Assembly: GCA_036677145.1 (NCBI GenBank)
Contig: JAKFFF010000010.1
Location: forward strand, 1 to 64,000
Length of the DNA: 64,000 bases
Reading direction: 5' to 3'
Source: CADEED01 sp036677145
Lineage (GTDB): Bacteria; Pseudomonadota; Gammaproteobacteria; Steroidobacterales; Steroidobacteraceae
Below are positions 56,201 through 64,000 of the stretch, one piece after another. Within the stretch, counting starts at the first letter, position 1, and each line of letters begins with the position of its first letter. Both the position numbers and the translations under genes were made by a program. The notes under the pieces are model-generated. The model had not been told where the DNA came from and ran no database searches. It saw only the letters and a list, made by a program, of their open reading frames with translations.

Positions 56201-56232
56201 GTCGCTCGCTGGCGATCCAGCCGGCGAGGGAC
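56201..56232 (+). promoter_or_regulatory. imperfect 13-bp hairpin before the small secreted protein gene
   Basis: GTCGCTCGCTGGC and GCCGGCGAGGGAC pair with two mismatches around a GATCCA loop. It separates the DUF1932 gene from the following small gene and could be a partial terminator. Confidence 0.4.
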
Positions 56233-56265
56233 GATCAATCACAACAATGGGATAAGGAGTTCCAG

Positions 56266-56535
56266 ATGTTCAAGAAAGGATTGAAGGCGGCATTGCTCGG
56301 CGCCTGTGTCATGGGAATTGCCGCGTCGGTCTCACACGCCGCGCCGGCCAATCAGGGGTCATTGTATGAATCCCTGTTCGGCGGTTCGAAGGGCGTCACC
56401 CCGCCGCCGAAGTTCGACGGCTCGGATCCGGTGACGAACCCGCCTGGCCCGCGGCCGCCGCCGAGGCTCGACGGCTCGGCGCTGGAGGAGACCCTTGCGC
56501 CGGGGCAGCCCGGTCCGCGTCCGCCGCCGAAGTAG
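56266..56535 (+). CDS. small secreted proline-rich protein
   Basis: The 89-residue product has a Sec signal (FKKGLKAALLGACVMGIAASVSHA, cleavage near AAP) and a mature part of about 60 residues with repeats PPPKFDGSD, PRPPPRLDGSA and PGPRPPPK. A clear AAGGAG precedes the ATG. I do not recognise the family. The repeated PPP-x-DGS segments suggest an unfolded periplasmic or cell-envelope linker. It lies inside the ring-cleavage gene unit, between the DUF1932 gene and ligJ. Confidence 0.75.
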   Translation: MFKKGLKAALLGACVMGIAASVSHAAPANQGSLYESLFGGSKGVTPPPKFDGSDPVTNPPGPRPPPRLDGSALEETLAPGQPGPRPPPK

Positions 56536-56610
56536 CGGCATTGCCGCGGGGATCGATTCCCCGCGGCATCTTTCGCTTAGCATCAGTGTGGATCACACAG
56601 AGGATTGACG

Positions 56611-57633
56611 ATGATCATCGACTGCCACGGGCACTACACGACCGCGCCGGAACCGCTCAATGCCTGGCGCAAACAGCAGACGGAAGCGCTGAAGAATCCG
56701 GCGCTCGTGCCGGCGAAGGGTGGCGTCACGATCAGCGACGATCAGATCCGCGAAACGCTCGAGAACGCGCAGCTCAAACTGCAGCGCTCGCGCGGAACGG
56801 ACGTCACCATTTTCTCGCCGCGCGCCAGCGCCATGGGTCATCACGTCGGCAACGAGACGACGAGCCGGCATTGGACCGAGCATTGCAACGAGCTCATCCA
56901 TCGCGTCTGCACGCTGTATCCCGAAAATTTCGTGGGTGTCTGCCAATTGCCGCAGTCGCCGGGCGTGGATCCGCGCGGCGTGATCCCGGAGCTCGTGCGC
57001 ACCATCGAGGAGTTCGGTTTCGTCGGCTGCAATCTGAATCCCGATCCGTCGGGCGGAAAATTCTCCGAGCCGCCGTTGACCGACAAGTGGTGGTATCCGG
57101 TGTACGAAAAGCTGTGCGAGCTAGACGTGCCCGCGATGGTTCACGTGAGCCAGGCCTGCAATCCGGCGTTCCACACCACGGGGTCTTACTACCTGTCGGC
57201 GGACACGGTCGCCTTCATGCAGCTCATGATGTCGGACCTGTTCAAGGATTTTCCCACGCTGCGTTTCATCATTCCGCATGGCGGCGGCGCCGTGCCGTTC
57301 CACTGGGGCCGGTTCCGCGGCATTGCCCAGGATCAGAAGCGTCCGCCGCTGCCGGAGCTGATGCGTAACAACATCTTCTTCGACACCTGCGTGTATCACC
57401 AGCCGGGCATCGACCTGCTGCTCAAGGTCGTGCCCATCGACAACATCCTGTTCGCGTCCGAGATGGTGGGTGCGGTGCGCGGCGTCGATCCAGAGAGTGG
57501 CCACTACTACGACGACACGAAGCGCTACATCGACGGCTCGTCGCTGTCGGCGGCCGACAAGCAGAAGATCTTCGAGGGCAACATCCGCCGCGTCTTCCCG
57601 AGGATGAGAGTGGGGGCAGCCCCCGTTTCCTAG
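56611..57633 (+). CDS. ligJ: 4-oxalomesaconate hydratase
   Basis: From ATG 56611 (AGAGGA upstream) the 340-residue amidohydrolase matches LigJ throughout: MIIDCHGHYTTAP, TIFSPRASAMGHHVG, FVGVCQLPQSPGVDPRGVIPEL, LNPDPSGGKF, FIIPHGGGAVPFHWGRFRG, NIFFDTCVYHQPGIDLL and ILFASEMVGAVRG. Zinc ligands are the HxH pair near the start and His in IPHGGG. It adds water to oxalomesaconate to give the LigK substrate. The last residues (VGAAPVS) and the stop are encoded inside the left arm of the long inverted repeat, so the repeat has shaped the C-terminus. Confidence 0.95.
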   Translation: MIIDCHGHYTTAPEPLNAWRKQQTEALKNPALVPAKGGVTISDDQIRETLENAQLKLQRSRGTDVTIFSPRASAMGHHVGNETTSRHWTEHCNELIHRVCTLYPENFVGVCQLPQSPGVDPRGVIPELVRTIEEFGFVGCNLNPDPSGGKFSEPPLTDKWWYPVYEKLCELDVPAMVHVSQACNPAFHTTGSYYLSADTVAFMQLMMSDLFKDFPTLRFIIPHGGGAVPFHWGRFRGIAQDQKRPPLPELMRNNIFFDTCVYHQPGIDLLLKVVPIDNILFASEMVGAVRGVDPESGHYYDDTKRYIDGSSLSAADKQKIFEGNIRRVFPRMRVGAAPVS

Positions 57634-57728
57634 CAAAAGGGGCCAGCCCTCCGTGCATCGAAAAGTTCATCGCAAGCGTCGGCTCTCGAGGCCTGACTCC
57701 TTTTGCTAGGAAACGGGGGCTGCCCCCA
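57611..57728. repeat. perfect 30-bp inverted repeat with 58-base spacer
   Basis: Left arm 57611-57640 starts TGGGGGCAGCCCCCG and ends CAAAAGG; right arm 57699-57728 is its exact reverse complement. Each arm also contains its own small palindrome GGGGGCAGCCCCC-like (GGGGGC-A-GCCCCC), so alternative folds exist. The ligJ stop (57631-57633) is inside the left arm, and the right arm ends 11 bases before the aldo/keto reductase ATG. It resembles a small mobile palindromic element or an elaborate terminator; no target duplication is visible. Confidence 0.85.
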
Positions 57729-57739
57729 TACTTCTACAA

Positions 57740-58732
57740 ATGCAGATCCGCAAACTCGGACCGTTCGACGTCACCGCCATCGGCTTCGGCTGCATGAATC
57801 TTTCGCACGCGTATGGTCCGCCGCAGCCGCGCGACGTCGCGGAGCGCGTGTTGAAACGCGCACTCGAACTCGGCGTCACGCATTTCGATACCGCGGCGTT
57901 GTACGGGTTCGGCATCAACGAGGCGCTGGTCGGCGACGTACTCGGAAAACGTCCCGCGAATGTGATCGTCGCGAGCAAGTGCGGCCTGTTCGGCCGCGAC
58001 GGCAAACGCGTGATGGATGGCAGCGCGGAGGCGATTCGCGCAACCTGCGAACAATCGCTGCGTAGCCTGCGCACCGAGTGCATCGATCTCTACTATTTGC
58101 ATCGCTGGGACAAACGCATTCCCATCGAGGAATCCATCGAGGCGATGTCCGGGCTCGTCCGAGCGGGCAAGATCCGCGCGATTGGTCTCTCGGAGGTCTC
58201 AGCGGCGACCCTGCGGCGCGCGCATGCGGTTCATCCGATCGCAGCATTGCAATCCGAGTATTCGCTGTGGACTCGTAATCCGGAGATCGCAACCCTGGCC
58301 GAGTGCCGAAATCTCGGCATCGCATTCGTGGCGTTCAGCCCACTTGGGCGAGGGTTTCTCGCAGGCCGGCAGCGTGCCACCAGTGAATTCGTCGAGGGTG
58401 ATCTGCGGCGTGGAATGCCGCGCTTCCAGAGTCCGAACTTCGAGGAAAATCTGCGCCTGCTGGGCCCGCTGGCGGCGATCGCAGCCGAAGTGGGCGTCTC
58501 CTGCGCGCAAGCGGCGCTGGCCTGGGTGCTTGCCCGAGACCCCGGAACGCTGGTCATTCCAGGCACGACGAACGAGGCGCACCTGGTCGAAAACTGTGGT
58601 GCGGACCGGATTCGTCTGCCTGCCGCAACGATTGCAAAACTCGATGCGCTTTTGCCACCAGGGAAGGTAGCAGGAGCCCGGTACCCGCCTGCGACGCAGG
58701 TCGAAAATGACACGGAAGAATTTGGGTCTTAG
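57740..58732 (+). CDS. aldo/keto reductase
   Basis: The 330-residue protein is a typical AKR barrel: RKLGPFDVTAIGFGCMNLSHAYG, catalytic Asp and Tyr in HFDTAALYGFGINEAL, Lys in VIVASKCGLFG, His in IDLYYLHRWD, and the NADPH-binding end VIPGTTNEAHLVEN. It is of the YajO/AKR11-13 general kind; the substrate cannot be told. It follows ligJ through the long inverted repeat, so it may or may not be part of the lig transcript. It could remove reactive aldehydes from aromatic breakdown. Confidence 0.88.
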   Translation: MQIRKLGPFDVTAIGFGCMNLSHAYGPPQPRDVAERVLKRALELGVTHFDTAALYGFGINEALVGDVLGKRPANVIVASKCGLFGRDGKRVMDGSAEAIRATCEQSLRSLRTECIDLYYLHRWDKRIPIEESIEAMSGLVRAGKIRAIGLSEVSAATLRRAHAVHPIAALQSEYSLWTRNPEIATLAECRNLGIAFVAFSPLGRGFLAGRQRATSEFVEGDLRRGMPRFQSPNFEENLRLLGPLAAIAAEVGVSCAQAALAWVLARDPGTLVIPGTTNEAHLVENCGADRIRLPAATIAKLDALLPPGKVAGARYPPATQVENDTEEFGS

Positions 58733-58760
58733 CCCTTGAATCGTATAGGCTTGCCCGCCT

Positions 58761-59852
58761 ATGCCGACCCCCGCCCCGAGTGATTCGGCGCGCAGTGATG
58801 CGCGCAAGACTGTCCGTGTCGCGATGCAGGAGTACCTGCGGCGCGATTCCTTCATGCCCGTGCTGCGCCTGCTGATCGATCTCACGTTCCTCGCGGCGTG
58901 TATCGCCGGGGCGTGTTACTTCGACGCATGGTGGGCGAAAGCCCTCATGGTCGTCCCGGGTTCCATCGCCATCGCGCGCCTGTTCGTGATCGGTCACGAC
59001 GCCTGCCACGGTAGTTATACGAAGCACGACTGGCTCAACAAGGTAGTTGGCCGCATCGCCTTCCTGCCTTCGCTCACCCCGTTCTCGCTGTGGGACGTGG
59101 GCCACAACGTGGCTCATCACGGTTTCACGAACCTCAAGGGCCGCGACCAGGTCTGGGTCCCGATGTCCGCCGAGGAGTGGCAGAACGCGTCGAAGGGCCG
59201 TCGCTTCCTCGAGCGCATCTATCGCTCCGGTTTCGGCCAGGGTCTCTACTACCTCATCGAAATGTGGTGGAAGAAGCTGATTCTCCCGACCAAGAAACAC
59301 GTCGGCGTGCGCCGCGCGATTTTCTGGTGGGACAACCTGCTCGTGCTGGGAGTCGCGGCGATCTGGATCACGGCACTCGTGCTCTGGGCCGTCTACGACA
59401 ACCACTCGATCACCTGGACGCTGCTCGGCGGCTTCGTGCTCCCGTTCCTGGCGTTCAACTGCATCATGGGTTTCGTGATCTACGTGCAGCACACGCATCC
59501 GGAAGTCGCGTGGTTCGACAAACGTGACGAGTGGCAGAAGCGCTTAGGGTTCATCACCACCACAGTCAATGTCGTGGTGCCGAAGCGCATGGGCGAAATC
59601 CTGCACGACATCCTCGAACATGGCGCGCACCACGTGAATACGGGCGTGCCGCTGTACCGGCTGCGCGAAGCGCAGACGGCGCTGAAGAACGCGGTGCCGC
59701 AACTCGCGCGTGTGTACGTGCTGACCTGGCAGCGTTACTGGGCGACGGTGCGTACCTGCAAGCTGTACGACTACGCGAACCATCGCTGGATGGACTTCAA
59801 GGGCCGTGTCACCGCGGCGCCGGTGTTCCCCGACGCGGTTCCCGCGCGCTGA
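58761..59852 (+). CDS. membrane fatty acid desaturase
   Basis: The 363-residue membrane protein has the three His boxes of acyl-lipid desaturases: HDACHGS (about 76), HNVAHHGF (about 106) and HGAHHVN (about 298), with several membrane segments around them (LTFLAACIAGACYF, LLVLGVAAIWITALVLW, LLGGFVLPFLAFNCIMGFVIYV). It likely introduces a double bond (delta-12-like type by the HNVAHH box) into membrane acyl chains using a di-iron centre. It stands as a single gene closed by a strong terminator. Confidence 0.9.
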   Translation: MPTPAPSDSARSDARKTVRVAMQEYLRRDSFMPVLRLLIDLTFLAACIAGACYFDAWWAKALMVVPGSIAIARLFVIGHDACHGSYTKHDWLNKVVGRIAFLPSLTPFSLWDVGHNVAHHGFTNLKGRDQVWVPMSAEEWQNASKGRRFLERIYRSGFGQGLYYLIEMWWKKLILPTKKHVGVRRAIFWWDNLLVLGVAAIWITALVLWAVYDNHSITWTLLGGFVLPFLAFNCIMGFVIYVQHTHPEVAWFDKRDEWQKRLGFITTTVNVVVPKRMGEILHDILEHGAHHVNTGVPLYRLREAQTALKNAVPQLARVYVLTWQRYWATVRTCKLYDYANHRWMDFKGRVTAAPVFPDAVPAR

Positions 59853-59876
59853 CACGCGAACGCGGCATGGATGATG

Positions 59877-59902
59877 AAACGGCGCGGTTTACCGCGCCGT
59901 TT
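59877..59902. terminator. bidirectional intrinsic terminator
   Basis: AAACGGCGCGG (59877-59887) pairs perfectly with CCGCGCCGTTT (59892-59902) around a TTTA loop. T-rich sequence follows on the plus strand and the A-run at the left arm gives a T-run on the minus strand. It sits between the convergent desaturase and LysR genes. Confidence 0.9.
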
Positions 59903-59928
59903 GCTTTTCCGGGGTCTGGAAAACCCGG

Positions 59929-60852
59929 CTAACTTTCTTGCGCGAGTTTCGCGATGAGTTCGCGCAGCCAGGTGTGCGCGGGATCGGTCTCGTGCCGCTT
60001 GTGCCACAGCAGCACTTCCTGCGTGCTGGGCACATCGAAGGGCAGCGGCAGGATCCGGATCGGCAGCGCCTTCTCATAAAGTTGCGCGACACGCGCGGGC
60101 ATCGTCGCGGCCAGCGTCGACCCCACCAGCGCGAGCGGCAGTTGCAACAGGCTCGGCAGGGTCATGTGCACCTTGAGCTCGATGTTGAGCAGATTGCGCA
60201 CGAGTTGATCGGCGCTGCCGGTGTAACCACCCGGTCGGCCGAACAGATGTTGCAGCGCGATGTACTGCTCGAGCGTCAGCGTTTCGCCAACCACCGGATG
60301 ATCCTGGCTGACCACGCAAACCCATTTCACGGGGCGCAACGGCGTCGCGCGGATGTTTTCCGGATAGGCGCGCAGATCGAATAGTTGGAGATTCTCGAGA
60401 CACAGGCACAGGTCCGCCTCGCCGTATTCGAGCCGCGAAAGCGCGGTCGGCGAGATCATCTCGATGTGCAGGTCGAGCTCGGGCGCCTCACGCGCCAGCG
60501 TGCGCAGCAGCGCGGGCAATACGCCCGGCACGGCTTCCTCGGACATGATCACGGTGAATTCGCGGCGTGCGGTGCGCGGATCGAAGGTCGGTTGCGTGCC
60601 GAGCATCACCTGGATACGCAGCAGCGCTTCGCGCACGGGTTCGACCAGCGAAACGCCGCGCTGCGTGAGTTCCATTTCCCGGCCAACGCGTACCAGCAAC
60701 GGATCGTTGAAGTATTCGCGCAGTTTGTGGAGGGCGGCGCTCATTGCGGGTTGTGAGACGAAGACGCGCTCGGCCGCGCGTGTGACGTTTCGCTCGCGCA
60801 GCAGTGCGTCGAGTGCGATCAGCAGATTGAGATCGAAGCGGTTGAGTTGCAT
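59929..60852 (-). CDS. LysR-family transcriptional regulator
   Basis: The 307-residue protein has the N-terminal LysR helix-turn-helix (NLLIALDALLRERNVTRAAERVFVSQPAMSAALHKLREYFNDPLLVR) and an effector-binding domain (about 90-305). The HTH resembles the NodD/PcpR/LinR type. It is divergent from the second TonB receptor gene with 193 bases between, so it probably regulates the receptor and the downstream short-chain dehydrogenase. Confidence 0.93.
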   Translation of the reverse strand: MQLNRFDLNLLIALDALLRERNVTRAAERVFVSQPAMSAALHKLREYFNDPLLVRVGREMELTQRGVSLVEPVREALLRIQVMLGTQPTFDPRTARREFTVIMSEEAVPGVLPALLRTLAREAPELDLHIEMISPTALSRLEYGEADLCLCLENLQLFDLRAYPENIRATPLRPVKWVCVVSQDHPVVGETLTLEQYIALQHLFGRPGGYTGSADQLVRNLLNIELKVHMTLPSLLQLPLALVGSTLAATMPARVAQLYEKALPIRILPLPFDVPSTQEVLLWHKRHETDPAHTWLRELIAKLAQES

Positions 60853-61045
60853 GCGCCGCGATCATAGCGGAGGTAGTGGATGGACTACGGGATTTCCCGC
60901 CGAGTTGAGGGCGTATTCCGCGTTGGTGGAGTCCCGCAGGGTGCATTGCGTTGTGATGAAGCTACGAGGGGAACTGTGGTCGCGCCACCAGGCGAGCCCG
61001 CGCGCTCCCAGGGGATGCCATACAAATCGGCCACGGGAGTTCGCA

Positions 61046-63598
61046 ATGAACGATCCACGACAGAAGCCAATTGTTCACGCCCGCCTCAGTTTGACTCTCG
61101 CCGGCGCGATGAGCGTGTTCGCCGGCCCGACCGTACTGGCGCAGACGCCGACGCAGTCAGGGAGCACGGGCCTCGATGAAATCATCGTCACCGCGCGTTT
61201 CCGCGAGGAAAGCCTGCAGGAGACTCCCATCGCGATCACGGCCATCACGGCCGATGAGCTGACTTCCCGCGGCATGCAGAACGCTTACGAAGTTGCCTAC
61301 ACCGTGCCGAACGCATCGCTCCGGCCGGTACAGGCGGCGTTCGGGGCCTCGATGAGCGCATATATCCGCGGCATCGGCCAGTACGACTTCCTGCCGGAGT
61401 TCGAGCCGGGCGTGGCTATCTACTTCGACGACGTCCTGCACCCGGTGACCTTTGCGTCGAGTATCGACCTCATGGACCTGGAGCGCGTCGAAGTGCTGCG
61501 CGGTCCACAAGGCACGTTGTTCGGGCGCGGTTCCATCGGCGGCGCCATCCGCTACATCAGCAAGGCGCCCCAGGGTGATGACACCGGGCAGATCTCGCTG
61601 ACTTACGGCGACTTCAACCGCGTGGACGTACGGGCCAGCTATGACTTCAAGCTCTCGGACACTGTGTTTGCGCGCGTGGCTGGTGTGTCGAAGAAACGTG
61701 ATGGCTACCAGACTGTCTACGATTTCGCCTGCAAGTTTCCGCAGCTCGCCGGTTATGGGGACGGTATCGGCGCGACCGGGGCCGTGACACCCAACAGCCC
61801 TGAGGACAACAGCTTCGCCATCCCGCGCCGGACTCAGAATCGCGAAGCAAACTGCAAGGTCGGCACACAGGGCGGACAGAGCGTGACGGGCGCGCGCGCC
61901 GCGCTGCGCTTCGCGCCGAGCGACAAGTTCGATTTGACGGTCACCGGCGAGTACATCAACGACAACTCCGAGGCGCGCGCCGACACGCTGGTGCACATCG
62001 GCCGCCCACCCGGCAGCGCCAGCCTGCCGATTCCATTCAATTTCTGGAGCAATGCACAACAGGCCCGCACCGGCGTGCCGTTCGACAACCGCTTCGTGCC
62101 CGATGACATCTACACGAGTTATGCGACCTACCAGGATCCGGTGACCGGCTTCACCGTCAGTCCCAAGACTTCGTTCGAACAGAAGGCATTGAGCGCCAAG
62201 GCGGACATTCAGATCACCGACAACCTGCTGCTCGAGTTGATCGGTTCGTACGCCGAGTTCGACGGCAAGTTCGGCACCGACTCCGATCAGTCACCGTTCA
62301 GCGCGCAGCTCGTCGATGGCATCCAGGTGGTCGAGTCGAAGACGATGGAAGCGCGCCTCTCCGGTGGTATCGGCGAGAGTATCGACTGGACAGCGGGCGC
62401 GTTCTGGTACCAGGGCGACTTCATCAATTCACAGCAGGTCTCCATTCCGGCATTCGTGCCGAATGCGCTGCTGGTCAATGGCCACAACACGACGAGTTCG
62501 GAAAATCTCTCGGGTTTCCTGCACGGCGTATTCCGCCTTGGCGACCGGTTCTCGTTGAACGCGGGTCTGCGCTACTCGACCGATCAGAAGGACGAGGAGT
62601 TCGACAACTCGATCGTGATCACCGCCCTCGACACCGATGAGAGTCGCCTCGACTGGAAGCTGGGCGCCGACTTCAAGATCAACGACGGCATGATGGTGTA
62701 TGCCTCGGCCGCGACCAGCTATCGCCCGCAGGCGTTCAATCCGCGCCCGTTCCAGGAGCCGCAATTCGTGGGCGTCGACGGCGAGGAGGCGACCTCGTTC
62801 GAGGTCGGGCTGAAGAGTGACTTCGCCGACAACCGCGTGCGCGTGAATCTCGCCGCGTTCTACGTCGACTACAACCAGCGCATCCTGCCGGTGGGTGGCA
62901 CCGAGTGCTTGTGGGACAGCGTTGCAAACGAATACGCCAACATCGTTCCGGCCGGGACGGCGGGCGCCGTCCAGGACTCGCTGGGACAGTGGTGCATCGA
63001 TCCCAATGGTCCGGTGCCGCCGGGAGCCACGACGTCGCGCACGTTCTACCAGAACATTCCCGCGACGATTCAGGGCGCGGAGCTGGAAGTGAGTTTCGCG
63101 CCCATCGAGGGTATGACGATCAGCGCTCAGTACGGCTTTACGGACTTCTCGGGTGACGAGTGGGACAACCCGGGCTTGCTGGGCAACCCGAACGTCACGG
63201 AGATCCTGAGCGACAACCCGATCTATGTTCCGGAGAACAACTGGAGCTTTTCGTTCGCGCACGAGTTCCATATCGGCGATGGCGGCAGCCTGATTCCGCG
63301 CGTCGACTATTTCGGTCAAAGCGAGATCTGCACGGGCATCCGCACCAACGTCTCGATCATGCAGATCGACACCACGGAAGAGCAGGCCTGCTCGCAGGGT
63401 TATGAGCTGCTCAATGCGCGTCTCGAATGGGCAAGCCCGGAAAATGTCTGGAGGGTCGCCATCGGAGCCACCAACCTCACCGACGAGGAGTATTTCCTCA
63501 ACAAGTTTGACCTGACCGCGTTCGGTCAGCCGACTCTCGAGGGGCAGCCGGGAGCTCCGCGCGAGTGGTACGTGCAGTTCACGCGCAATTTCAACTGA
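61046..63598 (+). CDS. TonB-dependent outer-membrane receptor
   Basis: From ATG 61046 (GGGAG upstream) the 850-residue protein has a signal peptide (about 1-33, ending VLA-Q), a TonB box-like LDEIIVTARFREESLQETPIAITAI, a plug domain (MSAYIRGIGQYDFLPEFEPGVAIYFDDVLH, VEVLRGPQGTLFGRGSIGGAI) and a 22-strand barrel ending in a Phe-rich YVQFTRNFN. Several Cys pairs lie in barrel loops. The ligand is unknown. The divergent LysR gene and the following dehydrogenase suggest uptake of a catabolic substrate. Confidence 0.9.
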   Translation: MNDPRQKPIVHARLSLTLAGAMSVFAGPTVLAQTPTQSGSTGLDEIIVTARFREESLQETPIAITAITADELTSRGMQNAYEVAYTVPNASLRPVQAAFGASMSAYIRGIGQYDFLPEFEPGVAIYFDDVLHPVTFASSIDLMDLERVEVLRGPQGTLFGRGSIGGAIRYISKAPQGDDTGQISLTYGDFNRVDVRASYDFKLSDTVFARVAGVSKKRDGYQTVYDFACKFPQLAGYGDGIGATGAVTPNSPEDNSFAIPRRTQNREANCKVGTQGGQSVTGARAALRFAPSDKFDLTVTGEYINDNSEARADTLVHIGRPPGSASLPIPFNFWSNAQQARTGVPFDNRFVPDDIYTSYATYQDPVTGFTVSPKTSFEQKALSAKADIQITDNLLLELIGSYAEFDGKFGTDSDQSPFSAQLVDGIQVVESKTMEARLSGGIGESIDWTAGAFWYQGDFINSQQVSIPAFVPNALLVNGHNTTSSENLSGFLHGVFRLGDRFSLNAGLRYSTDQKDEEFDNSIVITALDTDESRLDWKLGADFKINDGMMVYASAATSYRPQAFNPRPFQEPQFVGVDGEEATSFEVGLKSDFADNRVRVNLAAFYVDYNQRILPVGGTECLWDSVANEYANIVPAGTAGAVQDSLGQWCIDPNGPVPPGATTSRTFYQNIPATIQGAELEVSFAPIEGMTISAQYGFTDFSGDEWDNPGLLGNPNVTEILSDNPIYVPENNWSFSFAHEFHIGDGGSLIPRVDYFGQSEICTGIRTNVSIMQIDTTEEQACSQGYELLNARLEWASPENVWRVAIGATNLTDEEYFLNKFDLTAFGQPTLEGQPGAPREWYVQFTRNFN

Positions 63599-63671
63599 AG
63601 GCCTGGCACCGGGGTGACAATGAGGCGCGTCCGTGGCCGGGCGCGCCTCACTCATTTCGACGGGAGCAAGA

Positions 63672-64000
63672 ATGGAGCAGCTCGAGGACAAGGTGGCGTT
63701 CGTGACCGGCGGCGCCAGCGGCATCGGTCTGGGCATCGCGAAGGCGATGGTGTCCGCCGGCATGAAGGTCGTGATCGCCGACGTGCGCGACGATCACCTC
63801 GGGGATGCGAAGGCCTGGTTCCTCGCGCAGAAACTCAGCCGCCGCGTACGCACGATCAAACTGGACGTCACGAACAGGAAAGCCTATTCACGCGCCGCCG
63901 ACAAGGCGGAGGCCGCCTTCGGCAAGATCCACGTGCTGGTCAACAATGCGGGCCTCGGGTTGTTAGGGACCATCGACAAGACGAAGTTCGACGACTGGGA
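63672..64000 (+). CDS. short-chain dehydrogenase/reductase, N-terminal part
   Basis: The window cuts this gene; 109 codons are seen. It starts at ATG 63672 with CGGGAG upstream. The NAD(P)-binding motif TGGASGIGLGIAKAM (TGxxxGxG), the acidic IADVRDD after strand 2 (favouring NAD) and the NNAG motif VLVNNAGLG are present. It follows the TonB receptor by 73 bases in the same direction and may act on the imported compound. The substrate is unknown. Confidence 0.88.
   Translation, partial: MEQLEDKVAFVTGGASGIGLGIAKAMVSAGMKVVIADVRDDHLGDAKAWFLAQKLSRRVRTIKLDVTNRKAYSRAADKAEAAFGKIHVLVNNAGLGLLGTIDKTKFDDW

Noticed and set aside
57611..57728. Simple intrinsic terminator for the long inverted repeat
   Set aside because: The spacer is 58 bases, the stem far longer than usual and no T-run follows, so I list it as a repeat of unknown role.

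Overview
The window looks like a high-GC (roughly 65% by eye) gammaproteobacterial chromosome. The order thrS-infC-rpmI-rplT-pheS-pheT-ihfA-merR, tamA-tamB, a tRNA-Pro(GGG) with an encoded CCA end, and many TonB-dependent receptors fit a Steroidobacter/Xanthomonadales-like soil or plant-associated bacterium. That placement is inference; no 16S rRNA gene is present.

Layout. 1-3497: end of tamA and complete tamB. 3443-9211: an alpha/beta hydrolase, then a minus-strand operon of a Gfo/Idh/MocA oxidoreductase, ku and ligD (bacterial non-homologous end joining). 9361-16580: the translation block ending in ihfA and its overlapping MerR-type partner. 16589-20867: a sodium/sugar symporter preceded by a long perfect inverted repeat, a methyltransferase-like gene, tRNA-Pro, a lower-GC patch with a PEP-CTERM protein, and a small Cys/His-rich protein. 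20871-25002: two divergent signalling genes (REC-histidine kinase; REC-PAS-GAF-GGDEF-EAL). 25096-28324: a MacAB-like efflux operon.

28422-42105: a run of enzymes most of which carry Sec or Tat-like export signals: two Gfo/Idh/MocA proteins, a 2-hydroxyacid dehydrogenase, an enolase-superfamily protein, a putative subclass B3 metallo-beta-lactamase coupled to a GNAT acetyltransferase, two secreted esterases and a GH51 arabinofuranosidase. Glycogen phosphorylase lies among them. The set suggests processing of plant polysaccharide and its ester-linked substituents.

42201-58732: a complete protocatechuate 4,5-cleavage gene set. PobA makes protocatechuate from 4-hydroxybenzoate, LigAB opens the ring, LigC makes 2-pyrone-4,6-dicarboxylate, LigI hydrolyses it, a GalD/LigU-type isomerase and LigJ convert oxalomesaconate, and LigK yields pyruvate and oxaloacetate. 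Interleaved are an acyl-CoA ligase, a fused enoyl-CoA hydratase/3-hydroxyacyl-CoA dehydrogenase, a MarR regulator and a TonB-dependent receptor, probably for uptake and side-chain processing of aromatic acids. Both divergent promoter regions of the cluster carry a near-identical palindrome (consensus GTATGTANTACATAC), which I propose is the MarR operator controlling the whole regulon.

58761-64000: a fatty acid desaturase with a clear bidirectional terminator, a LysR regulator divergent from a second TonB-dependent receptor, and the start of a short-chain dehydrogenase cut by the window edge.
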